DNA from: Branchiostoma floridae
Taxonomy: Eukaryota > Chordata > Leptocardii > Amphioxiformes > Branchiostomatidae
Reading direction: 5' to 3'
NCBI RefSeq assembly: GCF_000003815.2
Contig: NC_049982.1
Coordinates: 30,052,875-30,113,112, forward strand
Length of the DNA stretch: 60,238 bases
The notes below the pieces were generated by a model. It was given only the letters and a program-made list of their open reading frames with translations. It did no database searches and was not told the DNA's origin. Below, piece by piece: positions 1-11,500 of the stretch. Position numbers and translations under genes: made by a program. How positions within the stretch are numbered: position 1 is the first letter of the stretch; each line of letters opens with the position of its first letter.

Positions 1-334
1 TCTTCTGTAGAGTCTCCCTGCTCGGAGCCCATCACAGATTTGGCGTCTGAGACGCTTTCTTCTGATGGAAGTGAACGCGCTGCTTACGACAGCAGCTACC
101 ACGGCGCTGAAGAGGAGGAGAGGACACTACTATCGAGACTGGTCCATCGCACTACCTCACCAGGCAGGCGATGTTCCTCAAAGTGTCATCAAACAGACGA
201 AGCGCGCTGGCAAAAAGTTTTATCTAATAGAGTTCGCTGCGTTGCCTCGTTACAGTAATGAGATCGAATACGGCAAGAAGTGGGTCTCAGAACAGACACT
301 GATGAAAAAATATGGTTACCTCGTCCTGAAGTAA
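1..334 (+). other. Unassigned ORF end at window edge, possible Harbinger-type remnant
   Basis: Two overlapping plus-strand frames are open here. One enters from the left edge and stops at 258. The other starts at Met 65 and stops at 334, giving 89 residues with a basic KRRR cluster and the end LVLK. The start of the second (Met, an alanine/threonine stretch, then KRRRGHYY and a tryptophan) is loosely reminiscent of the N-terminus of PIF/Harbinger transposase-derived proteins, but the match is weak and the catalytic domain is absent. It may be a terminal exon or a transposon remnant; I cannot decide. Confidence 0.2.
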
Positions 335-539
335 TGTGAGGTCGCCATATCGTTTGCAGTACAACTTTTCTTTCCTGATGTGATACCATGTTTCACATAT
401 AGGACGAAATATACGTTGGTTATGAATTCCTTGATATATTTTTTAATACACGTCAAGTGATAGGATCACCGTACACTGCTGTCTTTTGTGTTGTTGTGTT
501 GATATATGCCTGCATAACAGGCACGTCCATGGCAAATAC

Positions 540-1350
540 GTATGCGTTAATTAACACGAATATACTTACTCACTTACTCCGGAGCAGCTTTTTTTTTACT
601 CCGGAGCAACACGTGTAGCTACTCCAAAGCAAGGATTCACTGCATGTACATATAGACGGTGTATGTTCGTACGTACATGACAAATATACTTACTTACTTA
701 CAACAAATATACTTACTCACTTACTCCGGAGCATACTCCGGAGCAGTTTTTTTTTTACTCCGGAGCAGTTTTTTTACTCCGGAGCAACACGTATACTTAC
801 TCCAAAGCAATGTTTCACTACATGTACATATAGATGGTATATGTTTGTACGTACATGACAAATATACATACTTACAACAAATATACTTACTCATTTACTC
901 CGGAGCATACTCCGGAGCAATATTTTTACTCCGGAGCAGTGTTTTTACTCCGGAGCACCACGTATAGCTACTCCAAAGCAATGTTTCACTGCATGTACAT
1001 ATAGATGGTATATGGTCGTACGTACATACTTACAACAAATATACTTACTTACAACAAATATACTTAGTCACTTACTCCGGAGCATACTCCGGAGCAGTAT
1101 TTTTACTCCGGAGCAGTGTTTTTACTCCGGAGCAACACGTATAGTTACTCCAAAGCAATGTTTCACTGCATGTACATATAGCCGGTATATGTCCGTACAT
1201 ACATGACAATTATACTGTCTTACAACTAATATGCTTACTCACTTACTCCGGAGCATACTCCGGAGCAGTGTTTTTACTCCGGAACAACACGTATAGCTAC
1301 TCCAAAGCAAGGATTCACTTCACGTACATATACATGGTATATTTTCGTAC
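540..1350. repeat. Tandem array of 153-176 bp units rich in ACTCCGGAGCA
   Basis: Landmarks such as TTCACTGCATGTACATATAG recur at about 639, 815, 986, 1162 and 1315, giving unit lengths of 176, 171, 176 and 153 bp. Each unit contains several copies of ACTCCGGAGCA, whose core CTCCGGAG is palindromic, plus TACGTACATGACAAATATAC and ACTTACAACAAATATA blocks. The ORFs across the array are made of the repeat and are not credible genes. Confidence 0.85.
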
Positions 1351-1384
1351 GTAAAACTAACCTGTACGATAAAACTATATAAAA

Positions 1385-1710
1385 TAAAGAAAAAAGGAAG
1401 GCCTCCCGGCGTTTAGCCTTACGGCCAGGGCAAGTAAGGGCATGTCTCACGAGAGGGAGGTGGGGGTGGTGTTGGGGGGGGGGGGGTGTAAAAATTTCCT
1501 CGGTGGGTAGGAAGGTCGACCTGAGCCTTGGTTCAACCAAAAAAAAATAGATAGATTAAAGAAAAAGGCGTAGAGCCTTACAACCAGGCCAAATAAGGGC
1601 ATGTCCCTCATGATTGGAGGGGGGGGGGGTCATAAGGGGGAGGGGTCATTAGGGGGGGTGTCATAGTTACCTTGGTGGGTCAAAAGTTCGACTTGACCCC
1701 TCTTTCACCC
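1385..1710. repeat. Two degenerate G-run-rich repeat units
   Basis: Two diverged copies of a segment of about 170 bp lie in tandem (about 1385-1530 and 1556-1710). Both share a TAAAGAAAAA start, GCCTTAC, AAGGGCATGTC, long G runs and a GGTGGGT...TTCGACCTGA-like end. The ORF on the opposite strand reflects only the C-rich complement. Confidence 0.55.
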
Positions 1711-1876
1711 CTACCCAGAGCTCAGAAAATACCCCTAGACTAGGCCGTCAGACGATGACCTCTGACCTGCGCCTGCTTTGCGCCTGAATAAATAATAGCA
1801 GCGTGTCCCTACTATACTACTGGCACTTATAAATGATACAATATGGATATTCAGGGTCCTTGTGATGATCACTATA

Positions 1877-2110
1877 GGTGCACTCTCACTTCACTTGCGT
1901 CAAGCTTGCGTCACTGCGGGGTTCGTTCACTGCTTCACTGTTTTGATATTTTCTCCGATTTTTATACTTCAGATATTGCGCAGTACATAAAAGTATAACT
2001 AAGAAGACGACAAAAAAGGAATAAAATTCGTTCTCTGTCTCTAAATTCGTTGAGCATCTTCCGAGCCCCGCAGTTACGTCAGCGTGACACAAGTGCAGTG
2101 AGAGTGCACC
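1877..2110. mobile_element. 234-bp MITE with about 50-bp terminal inverted repeats
   Basis: The left end GGTGCACTCTCACTTCACTT and the reverse complement of the right end (GGTGCACTCTCACTGCACTT) match, and the inverted similarity continues through TGCGTCA and ACTGCGGGG. The same element lies in unit B. A minus-strand ORF of 92 codons with a hydrophobic stretch spans it and survives in both units, but it includes both inverted repeats, so I treat it as incidental. Confidence 0.8.
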
Positions 2111-2524
2111 ATTTGTACCGAGAAAGCCAATCAAACAATGTATGCCCACATGTAAGGGAGTCATTCAAATGAATATTTAAACAACCCCTCTACCGGAAAT
2201 GTGTTATCAAATGTCTATCATTTCATCAGCACAATTTGTAACAACATAATCAATTACAAGACCTTCGTAACTGTACAACACTTATAAACAGACAAGCACA
2301 GTGTGCGATTGATGAAGAAAATATCTGAAATGATAAAATGATATTCGTCTATAGGAAATTTGTAACTAAAAGGAGTTTCAAATTCTTCGTGCCTACCAAT
2401 GACGTTACGCCATATAATTAGGATCTTTTGGTGACTAATTACAAACAACGCGGTATTACAACAACGGCGTCCTCTAGCTATATGATAATGAGTGTTGGAC
2501 TGTTGGTATACCTTCAATTGTTCT

Positions 2525-4627
2525 TCATACGAAGCCGTGCCGAAATTCTCTATTTATTTTACTCTGTATGGACGAGTACATTCCTATATGTGAAAACAGG
2601 TTTGGCTCCACAGCAAATCTTTCGTAACCATGGTTCTCCACCAGTTCATCCATCTCTAGATCTATAGGAATGCTGCTATTCCTCGTGCTCTCTAGGTACT
2701 TCAAGAAGTTTACAGCAGTGTCCCTACTGTATAAGATTGCAGGCATACAACAGCCGTCCGCTTGAAACATGATGTAGAAGTATTTAGAAATTCTCCTCCA
2801 CTCCATCAGATGAACTCTGGATACCGCCCAGGCTGCAAGTCCACAACAGACAACACTTCCCAAGAAGAAGACGTAAATGGTAGCGTAGGATCTCGACCTG
2901 ACTTTGCGTAGACTCGAATGTAGAATAGTGATGATGGTCCCTCCCACGATGCCCATTCCAACGAGTTCAAGAAGGTGTACAAAGATGCGTCTTGGTTTTG
3001 TGGTGTGGAAGTCGTTTTGCATATACGTTGGAGTGAACAGCTTGAAGAACGTTTTGGTGAAGTTGCTGTCTATCAGTTCAAAGCCTCGGTACTTCTTTTC
3101 AATTTTTGTCTGAATGATGTGGTTCAAGATGTCTAGTGCCCCTGGAGTTGCTAAAGCATCGTCTTGTAGCAACAGTATGAACTCTGACTTAAAAGAAAGC
3201 GTTTGTTTCAAACAGTACATGTAGTCCTCTTTCTCTTTTTTGAATATGTCCGTCATCTCTGACGGTGGAGCAATGGTCTTGTTTAGATATTTGGAGCGGA
3301 CAGGAACAATGCCTGACAGAAAGACTGCATCAGAGTGGTAGGGTGGATCCGGGTCTACATCGCAAACGACCAGCGGAGTTTTCTTGGAGGGATTTTCTCG
3401 AAGAATCGCCGCGACGGACTGTAGAATGTAACCCGGACGGTAGAGGGATCCTTCCCGTATGTAAACTTGCCTGTTGACGGTAACAATCCCAATGGCTAGC
3501 TTCGCTTTCGCATCTGCGTCATGTAAGATGTGAGACGGCCATGTTGGTTGTGAGAGAAGAGTTGCTTGCGCCAGATTCTTGCGTTCGTCGTTAACCTCCA
3601 TTTTTAAAAAAAAGAAACATCAAAGAATCATCAAATTGAGGAAATTCCAATAAACGTCAAATGATACAAAACAATTGACAAAAGACAAAGAGACAACAGT
3701 CTCAACTGATAGTTTCCTCGCCACTTGTATGTTAGGTAAAATACAATATTTGACAAAACAGTCAAATTTATGAATAAGAAAATTACAAATATGTGCACAG
3801 TTTTAATATAAGTCCAAACTCCCCTCCAAGAAATAAAAGAAGGAAACATAAACTTCAAACGTGTTGTTGCTGTGATGTACTTCTGTGTTTCTGTTTTGTT
3901 TTGTTTTTACTGGTCACCACAAAACAAGACCTAAAGTTTATTTCAAGGTGTGACCCGAAGGCCACTCCAAGGTTGCGGGTTACATTGTAACTGTAACAGC
4001 ATCTCTTCTCCCTAGGTCAAAAACATCATGATTGAGAACAGCTCAATTGCTCACTAAGAGTGAGGACTAACTGACCCAATAGGCGAAGCAGGGGGTCATG
4101 TTTGGCTAGAATGCATTAAGCTAAGGGCACAAGGCGCCGTACGTGCATACGTTTTTTGGGAGGCAACGTCCGCCACGTATTTCTGAAAACGTTCAGGCTG
4201 CACAGGGCAGGCCTGTCGCCCGTATTGGCACGTGCGGGGGACGAATCCGCAGCCCGATGACACACGAAGTTTTGCCTGCACGTTAAGTTCTACGGCGTGT
4301 CTGCGTGCTCCAAAATCCGTCGTATTCCCTACGAGTTCGTACGGAGGCGGTACTCACCACTTACGCGGATCCCCAAAACTGCCCACGTTTTGGCACGTAG
4401 ACATCACGTATTTGCACGTAAGGTGGGTTGTGCCCTTAGCTTTTCGTGTGACTAGCATGACTTACCTTCATTGCGTAAGCGAAGGGATCCGTCCCACCCA
4501 TGTGTAGGGTCTGGCTGTAGTAGATAGAGTAGTGTAGTCTGTGGCAGAGGATCGGCAGAACGACGCAGAACATCGCGATGAACAGGAGAAACACATCGTA
4601 CAGAGGACGTCGGGCGCAACGCTTCAT
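2525..4627 (-). CDS. PGAP4/TMEM246-like Golgi glycosyltransferase, copy A (two exons)
   Basis: Exons are 4466-4627 and 2525-3595, joined in phase 0 by a GTAAGT donor and an AG acceptor, giving about 410 residues (human PGAP4 is about 403). PGAP4 is a Golgi enzyme that adds the GalNAc side chain to GPI anchors. Visible family features are an N-terminal membrane segment (residues about 10-29) followed by LCHRLHYSIYY, an EKEDYMYCL block, an acidic LQDDALATPG motif near residue 196, two closely spaced membrane segments (about 265-280 and 290-311) inserted in the catalytic domain, QADGCCMPAILYSRD, and a C-terminal VEPNLFSHIGMYSS block. The start was set at MKRCARRP because the membrane segment follows at once and the equivalent Met exists in copy B; an earlier Met in the same frame is possible. 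The 870-bp intron holds a MITE. Family assignment is firm; retained substrate is inferred. Confidence 0.85.
4118..4442. mobile_element. 325-bp MITE in the PGAP4-like intron, unit A
   Basis: The ends AAGCTAAGGGCACAA and TTGTGCCCTTAGCTT are perfect 15-bp inverted repeats, with weaker pairing continuing to ACGTGCA. The interior is rich in ACGT words. It ends 23 bp from the exon-1 splice donor at 4465. The equivalent copy in unit B is 19787-20110. Confidence 0.8.
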
Positions 4628-6560
4628 CGTGAAGTCAACAATATAACCACAGATAGTATTCACGCCGAAAGTCAACCAACGAAGACACTTGTTTGCGAAG
4701 AAACTCACATATATACAGAAGGAGACTTCGTCAAGTCGTTGCACCTTGCAGTTGGAAGTTTTAAGTAATGCTAACAATATCACTACTACCTTTCCTTCCA
4801 GGGTGGAAGAAATCGTCTACACATGGCGTGTGTCCCAACCACGTACACTTGGGGGGTTCCGTTACTTGGGGCGTGGTTAATAAAAGGTCATGACCTCAAG
4901 TGCAGGAACAATTTACTTTTAGAAGGGGGCAGTGTAAACAAAGAAATAATTACAATAATGATGAGATTACAAAAGATATTATGCACAAATGAAATGCATT
5001 CTTTTAATAGCGAACACTGGATGTGTAACAGCTTGTACTATCTGTAAATCCTCTAAAAACTACTGCTTATAATAAGTCTAAGGAAGCTGGCATACCCGCT
5101 CAATGGTATAGCTAGCTATGGGACACCTGTTACCAAGGTCACAAGTAACAGAATATGGTACCTATATGTGACTTCTGCAAGTAGTCAGTGATAACAAAAT
5201 CCATACAATTTCATATGTGAGAAACAACGAAGCAAGAACCGTGGTGGAAGAAGATAGAAGAAACATGGAAGAAGTACAAGCTGAATTTTTAGAACGTATG
5301 CGTTGGGTTGGTTGGTGGAATTTGCTGCACAGGTCTATCATGTTGCAACTGCCATTGTCGGCTGCAGTTCAATTGATCGCTAGACGCCATGCGTGTAACA
5401 GATCGTGTAACAGATCCGCACGTGTGTGTCACTGTGTCAACAGAAACAGGACACTTGATCTTCAGACGCATTGTAAAAAAGGTCAGACAGGAGAGATGGC
5501 GTGAGCTTGTAATGTCCAAAAAAATCGGCTCCTAAGCGTTCTGGGTTCTTTTATGTGCAGAGGTTTGGCGTCCGAGGTACCCCCTAATGCCTCTTTCGAA
5601 GACCTGAGTCAAGATTGTAGTCAACACTGAAAAGACTGTAGCATCCAGTACATAGCTTCTGTTAAATGTCCATTTTAGAATGTAATGTGTTCTGTGTAAT
5701 GTCCAGAAACAGGACACTTGATCTCTAGACGCATTGTAAAACAGGTCATGGTGTGACAGGAGAGATTGCTTTGTAACGGTGCACATGTGCTATATTGTGA
5801 TTCATTAGCGCAGTACCTTACAGTATTTGTTTAAGATACCCTAACTCTAGTAGACGTGCTGATGACAGCCGTAAGTAATTACGGTTGAAGAGAACTAACA
5901 TTTCTACTCAGGAGGGCCTGACTTTCTTGTACATCTCACCATGATATGGGACTTTCCTGTAACATCATAAAAATGACTGAGGAAGTAATTATATAAGTCA
6001 CGATGACAAGATAGTGAAACAATGTACCTAGTTCTGGGAAATAGAAGTGTGGGCGACTAGATAAAATATAAGGAGAGAATATCAGAGAGTGGGGAAGATC
6101 AGAGCAAAGAAAGTGTGCGGAAGGTTGGAAGAGGAAGAATACAGGCCTTCAAAATGTAGCAGACTCTCGTGTCTTTCTTGGGTCCGGCGTACAATTCCAA
6201 CATCGGCAGCTATTCCAAACGAAATCATTGTAAGGGACGCCATCTTGGTGAGGGTCACTACGAACCACGCCCCCTTGCAGCATGAGCTTGTATTGTTCCA
6301 AAGAGCTGACTCCTAATCTTATCAATAAGTGTGCTGGGTTCTTTTATGCGCAGAGGTTTGGCGCCTGAGAAACCCTCTATGACTGTGTCGAAGACCTGAG
6401 ACGCTCACCTACAACTTACAAATTGGTATGGTTCGTTGGCGTCAAATGGCGAATTCTTTTAATCATTATATCCTTTCATTTCTAACCAATGCCTGTCTTC
6501 TTCGCAAGGCGGGAGTTGCAATCAAGAGACGCCAAAAAGTCAAGACTGTAACATTCAGTA
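4628..6560. other. Spacer upstream of PGAP4-like copy A, no convincing gene
   Basis: This is shared in part with unit B (20296-21300). A plus-strand open stretch near 5217-5400 recurs in unit B, but the copies differ by several non-conservative replacements, which argues against constraint. A block containing GGGTTCTTTTATG and GAAGACCTGAG occurs twice (about 5540-5660 and 6330-6410), so unit A carries an extra internal duplication of about 0.75 kb. I see no promoter that I can name. Confidence 0.4.
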
Positions 6561-6570
6561 CATATTCAGT

Positions 6571-6801
6571 ACTTCTGTCTCTGTCTCTGTCTGTCTGTCT
6601 CTCTCTCTCTCTTTCTTTCTCTTTCTTTCTTTCTCTCTCTTTCTCTCTCTCTCTCTTTCTCTCTCCTCTCTCTCCCTCTCTCTTCCTCTCTCTCCCTCTC
6701 TCTTTCTCTCTCTCTCCCTCTCTCTCCCTCTCTCTCTCTCCCTCCCTCCCCCTCTGTCTCTCCCTCTCTCTCTCTCTCTCTCCCTCCCTCTCTCTTTCAG
6801 T
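6571..6801. repeat. CT-rich polypyrimidine microsatellite
   Basis: A run of more than 200 bp is made almost only of CT, CCT, CTTT and CTGT words. It creates long spurious open frames on both strands (Leu/Ser and Glu/Arg). The equivalent position in unit B lacks it and instead has a TG/CG repeat nearby. Confidence 0.95.
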
Positions 6802-6879
6802 CTCTAAAATGGACAATGCAAAGAAGCTATGTACTGAATGCTTGACTTTTAGGTGTCTCTTGGTTGAAACATGTACTGA

Positions 6880-7560
6880 GAAACAATCAAATAATTTTCG
6901 CCCACACAATGAATTTCAACCTTGCCCTTCCTACTGTCAAATTGTGATTACTTCCTCAGAACAATTTGTCATAACATAATTGAAAAACCTTCGTAAACAG
7001 ACAAGATAGTGTGCGATGAATATTTACACTCCCCTTGATTGAAACGACGTATGGAGAAAACAACAGAAATGAAGTAATATCCGTCCATGTGAAGTTTGTA
7101 ACTGAAATGACATTCACATTGTTCGTACCTGCCAATGACGTTACATACAATAATATAGGAACTTTTGGGGAATAATTTCAAACAACATATTAATACAACA
7201 ACGCAATTGTACTACACTTTCAAACTTTCTTTCCTTACCAATGATGTGTCATCAAATATTTATCAAATTTTTCAAAACATAGTTACAAAATGTTGGCGAT
7301 TGTATCGCAATAATAAATAGACAATGTGTGTGATGAATATTGAGACTTTGGTTGATGTGGTAACTCAAATTGCTTTCAAACTTTTCATATGACGAAGTAC
7401 TTTTTCCCCAGACAAATTTCAAACAACATGATTATACGACGTTGACGTTGGCAATTACTACACAAGAATAATATGCAATGCATATTCAGAAAGCCTTTGA
7501 TTGAAATTATGACGCAGGAGGAAAAAGAGTGAGGCATAGTCATTCATCAATTATCGGAGC
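6880..7560. repeat. Dispersed repeat family of about 300 bp, tandem diverged copies
   Basis: Blocks such as ACAATTTGTCATAACATAAT, GTGTGCGATGAATATTTA and AAATGAAGTAATAT recur with a spacing of about 300 bp and again elsewhere in both units (about 2230-2520, 13020-13540, 17510-17870, 21720-22300 and 30860-31290). No coding signal is evident. This is probably a diverged transposon-derived family. Confidence 0.55.
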
Positions 7561-7713
7561 AAGCGCCGGTCTCGTATTTTCTTCTCCCCGCACATTTACG
7601 TTTTGTGCATGAAGCAACAGAAAGGTACCCATGCACCCGTTCTTCAGGTAGGCCGGTACCTGCTTACTTTGTTTGCTTAGGGCAGTCCGTTGGTGCCGAC
7701 GACTGCAACACTG

Positions 7714-7930
7714 CTAGCTGTCCGCATGAGTTCTGATGTGGCTGATCAGACCGATTCTAGATCTGCATGTACATCTGCTGACGACGCATATGTAGTTGCC
7801 GGGTGTGTGTGTCGTTCGAAGGCTGCTGATGTCTTCTGCACTCCTCGCACTGCTGGTTGTAACTGGTACTCCCGCAGTGCATTCCCGTCTCCATCTATTT
7901 CTGTCGGCAGCAGAGGCCACAAGACCCTCA
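7714..7930 (-). pseudogene. LINE reverse-transcriptase C-terminal remnant, unit A
   Basis: The minus frame contains DRNRWRREC followed by a YICVV-x5-CRSRIGLISHIRTH end. It resembles the C-terminus of invertebrate non-LTR retrotransposon polyproteins, which close with a C-x2-C-G-x-x-C-x-SRIGL-x-SH-x-R finger. One zinc-binding cysteine position looks lost and nothing of the polymerase is present. Unit B carries the same fragment (22498-22725). Confidence 0.45.
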
Positions 7931-8501
7931 TTTCTTGTGGTTTGCCAGGTTGTCCTTGAAGCGTTGTGCCACACCAAATCCCCCCACCACCCACCCCCTT
8001 GCAGTTTGTTTGCCATAAGTGAGTAAAATGGCCGGTAGAGGCCGATACCAAAGCATAGAGCTATGACAAGTGTATTGGTACGGTACCAATAGGCTTCCGC
8101 AAAGGAAGTAGAACAATTCAAATCGAGAATCTCTGTCCGTGTAATCTTCTATACTCTATTTTTAACATCTGAAGCGCTTTTCAGATGACGTATACTAGGC
8201 CAAAGGTTTCCAAAATCTAGCACCGAGCTTTCATCGCTTGTGAAAAAGAAACGTATTTTTTAGCAACGAAAGCTGAAATTAATTTCTCAATCTGTAGCCC
8301 ACAAATTACATATTTGAAAAAAAAAAAACACAGGCAAAATGTATCCATATTAAGCATAGAAATTGGATCATTACTGAGAAGACTGAGCTGACACCATCTT
8401 GTGCGGAATGCTTCCAGACCAGTATGCTGAATATACAACCTACAGGTAAGTCATAACCATTTTTTTTTTTCGGACGAAAGTTATATATCCGAACAGACCG
8501 A

Positions 8502-11500
8502 ATGTATGTGAGAGGTGGTGTGAAGGAGATCGCAGCCATATTGTTTTTGCTTCTCTTGGTAGCTGCCTATGCAGCTTCATATAGTCAGACCTCACCTCCT
8601 TGTAAGACAGCTGCATGGTTGAAGTGTGTGCCTATCAGAGACAAGCCGGAAATTTCACTCGATGAGAGGTCTGGCACACGTGTATGTGTGGTGTGTGAGG
8701 GCCTGGACAATGGTCTTGCCTACGGAAGTCATCTTACTTTTCATGCTAGGGCCGAGCTTGTTGCAGTAAGAGGATATCCATTCCATGTCGTATCGGCAAC
8801 GACTCTGAAACCCCTCAAGCAGTCTGAGGTAAACACCTTGGCCTTGGTAGATGCTAAGATCACCGATGTGGAGAACAACACCTTCGCTGGGTTGTCCAGT
8901 CTTCGCCAACTGTCGCTAGATTCTAACAGATTGACACATGTCAAACAGGCCTGGTTTATAGATCTGGAGAATCTCCTGACACTCATTTTGTCCAACAACC
9001 ACATCAAGACAATTGATCCTGGCAGCTTCGAGAATCTAGCTCGCCTGATCAACTTGAATCTACGGAGCAACCTGTTACACGTTGTAGACCCTGCCTGGCT
9101 AAATGGGCTAATATTCACCAAGGCCATAGACCTGGGGTTAAATAAAATCAGCATCATTTTACCAGGATCATTCAAACACCTACCCTTGACCTGGTTAGAC
9201 CTAAGGGGTAATGATCTGTCATCATTGAATGATATGCTTTGGGGAGAGTCTTATCCATTAAGACTCCATGTCAGCAGTGACATGTTGTCATCTATTCATG
9301 ATGGGACACCACATAGAATGACGTGGAGCCTACATCGGGAGGATAAAATGATGAGAGGGTCACCAGCAACATTGGTTGTTGAGGTGCCCAAGTTCCTCTT
9401 CTGTGTCAGGATGCACCAAGGGCCTAGTAGGCACAACAGAGCAACTGATGAAGTCTTGTTCCGGTGGATGTCTGGTGGCAATCGTAGCACATCATGTGGT
9501 GGTTTGGATCATACCATCTCCATCCAGGATCCTATAGTTGTCTTGGCTATTGATGGCTCTCTTGGAGACAAACTGGTCCCCAAAACGCTTGACCAGTGCA
9601 GGCAGGTTTGGAAATACGATGGGGGTGTTTCCGTAACAGTTGGATCTGTGGAAAGTCCACTCTTCCGACTGGTTTCGTTGGCTACAGGTAATGCAACTTT
9701 TGAAGGCGTTGCCATGTCATTCATTGAGGCAGAAGACACAAACACACTGTCTACAACAGAATCCGAATGCACCCACCAAAAGGATAGCAACCACTCAAAC
9801 ACCACGCATGACAATACAAGGAATATACCCTGCATTCTGATCACTAAAGATGAACACATGAAGTTGTTCTTCACCATTCCCCAGGTGCAATGCCAGACAC
9901 AGACAACACCAACAACCACTTACAGAACAGATACTAACGACTCAGGCAGCCTGTCACACTACTTTGAGTTCACAGAAAAAGACATCTTCACATCTTCACA
10001 AATGGGAGACAACTATACACTGCAGGCGAGTGACACACCTGAACAAGATGTACCCACAACAGCAGATCACGGTCTCATCTCAGTTGTCGTCTCGGTTGTG
10101 CTTGGTCTGGTCGTGCTGTCCCTTGTAGTGCTGGTATGGAAAGTATGCTCATCATGGCAAAGCGTTGAAGATGGGAGGGCCAGCGACGATGCACACTTTT
10201 GGACAATCCCGCTTGGGGTTGCCCTCCCCGGCTTGCTGAGGTCGGCGTCCCTTCCCACCTGCTCGAGAAAGATGGCGTCGGATGACGTAGCCTCCTGTAG
10301 GTCATTACCGGCTGTCCTGCACCCCATCGAGCCTTCTTACAGCGAGATCCCAGATGACATAGCAGCTGCTCAGAGGCCATTGCCTCGTCTCCCTCATGAA
10401 TACTGGGAGATTCCAGATGCCGTTATGGTACGGTCAGCTTCTCTCCCTGTTGTAAGGTGCATCCGTGGGGACGATGCGGTATCATGTATATCGCTGCCCG
10501 CCCTCAGTACGATCCCTGCTGATCACCGGGCCGCTGCACATCGCCCTCCGCCTGTCCCAACTCACACTTACAGTGAGATTCCAGATGATGATGAGAGCGG
10601 ACCAGTGCCTTTCTATGCTGATGCAGCAGATTGCTCACGTCATCATGCCGTCACAAACAGGAGACAGAATCGTCGGGCTTGTCCAGATAGCAACACAACC
10701 TCCAGTAGACAGCTATCTGGAAGATTCCTTGTCACATATGGGTCGACTGAACAGGCTAGAGCCCAACGTAGCAACTTCTACAGAAAGCTTTCTGAGGTCG
10801 AATGCATAAGGGCCCGTAGACAGCTGAGGACAGCTTTGCTATCCCAGTCTGCTGACCAGGGTGTAGGTGCGTACGTCAATGTCACAGACGTTATCCTGCC
10901 CAGAGGGCAAAACGTCACGGCGGATCATTCAGCCTTGCTCACATTGCCTCATTTTGACTGGCCTTGGGAATTTTCCAGTGAGAGAATACCTAACACACAG
11001 CGGGGTGTTTCCCTGGACTCTCACTGGCCATGTGAGATTACAGGGGAAAGAACCCGTATGACAGGACGGCTTACGCCTCTTCCTCTTGTCACAGAGCCTA
11101 ATACCTATATGCAATGTGAAATTCCAGGGGAGAGAACCCATATAACAGGACGGCGCATGTCCCTTCCTCTTGTCACACTGTCCAGTACCTATGTGCAATG
11201 TGATATTCCATGGGAGAGAACCCGTATCACACCACGGCGCACGTCCCTTCCTCTTGTCACACTGCCCAGTACCTATGTGCAATGTAATATTTCAGGGGAG
11301 AGAACGCATATCACGCATATCACACCAAGGCGTACGTCCCTTCCTCTTGTCACACTACCTAACACCTATGTGCAATGTGATATTCTAGGAGAGAGAACCC
11401 ATGTAACAGGACGGCCTACGTCCCTTCCTCTTGTTACAGAGCCTAACACCTATGTGCAATGTGATATTCTAGGGGAGAGAACCTGTGTAACGCCACCGCG

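Noticed and set aside
1886-2164. 92-codon minus ORF with a hydrophobic segment, intact in both duplication units (also 17168-17446)
   Set aside because: It overlaps both arms of an inverted-repeat MITE, and the conservation is explained by the recent duplication.
5217-5504. Plus ORF (RNNEARTVVEED...) shared with 20822-21112
   Set aside because: Copies differ by several radical replacements and diverge at the 3' end. No splice context or domain supports a gene.
6428-6979. Long ORFs of Leu/Ser or Glu/Arg type
   Set aside because: They run through a CT-rich microsatellite and are low-complexity artefacts.
7928-8121. Minus ORFs upstream of the LRR gene
   Set aside because: They lie in the LRR 5' flank and the LINE remnant, with no recognisable product.
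8443-8490. CAGGTAAGT donor-like sequence just upstream of the LRR start
   Set aside because: The only nearby acceptor would give an intron of about 35 bp, too short, so I kept the single-exon model.
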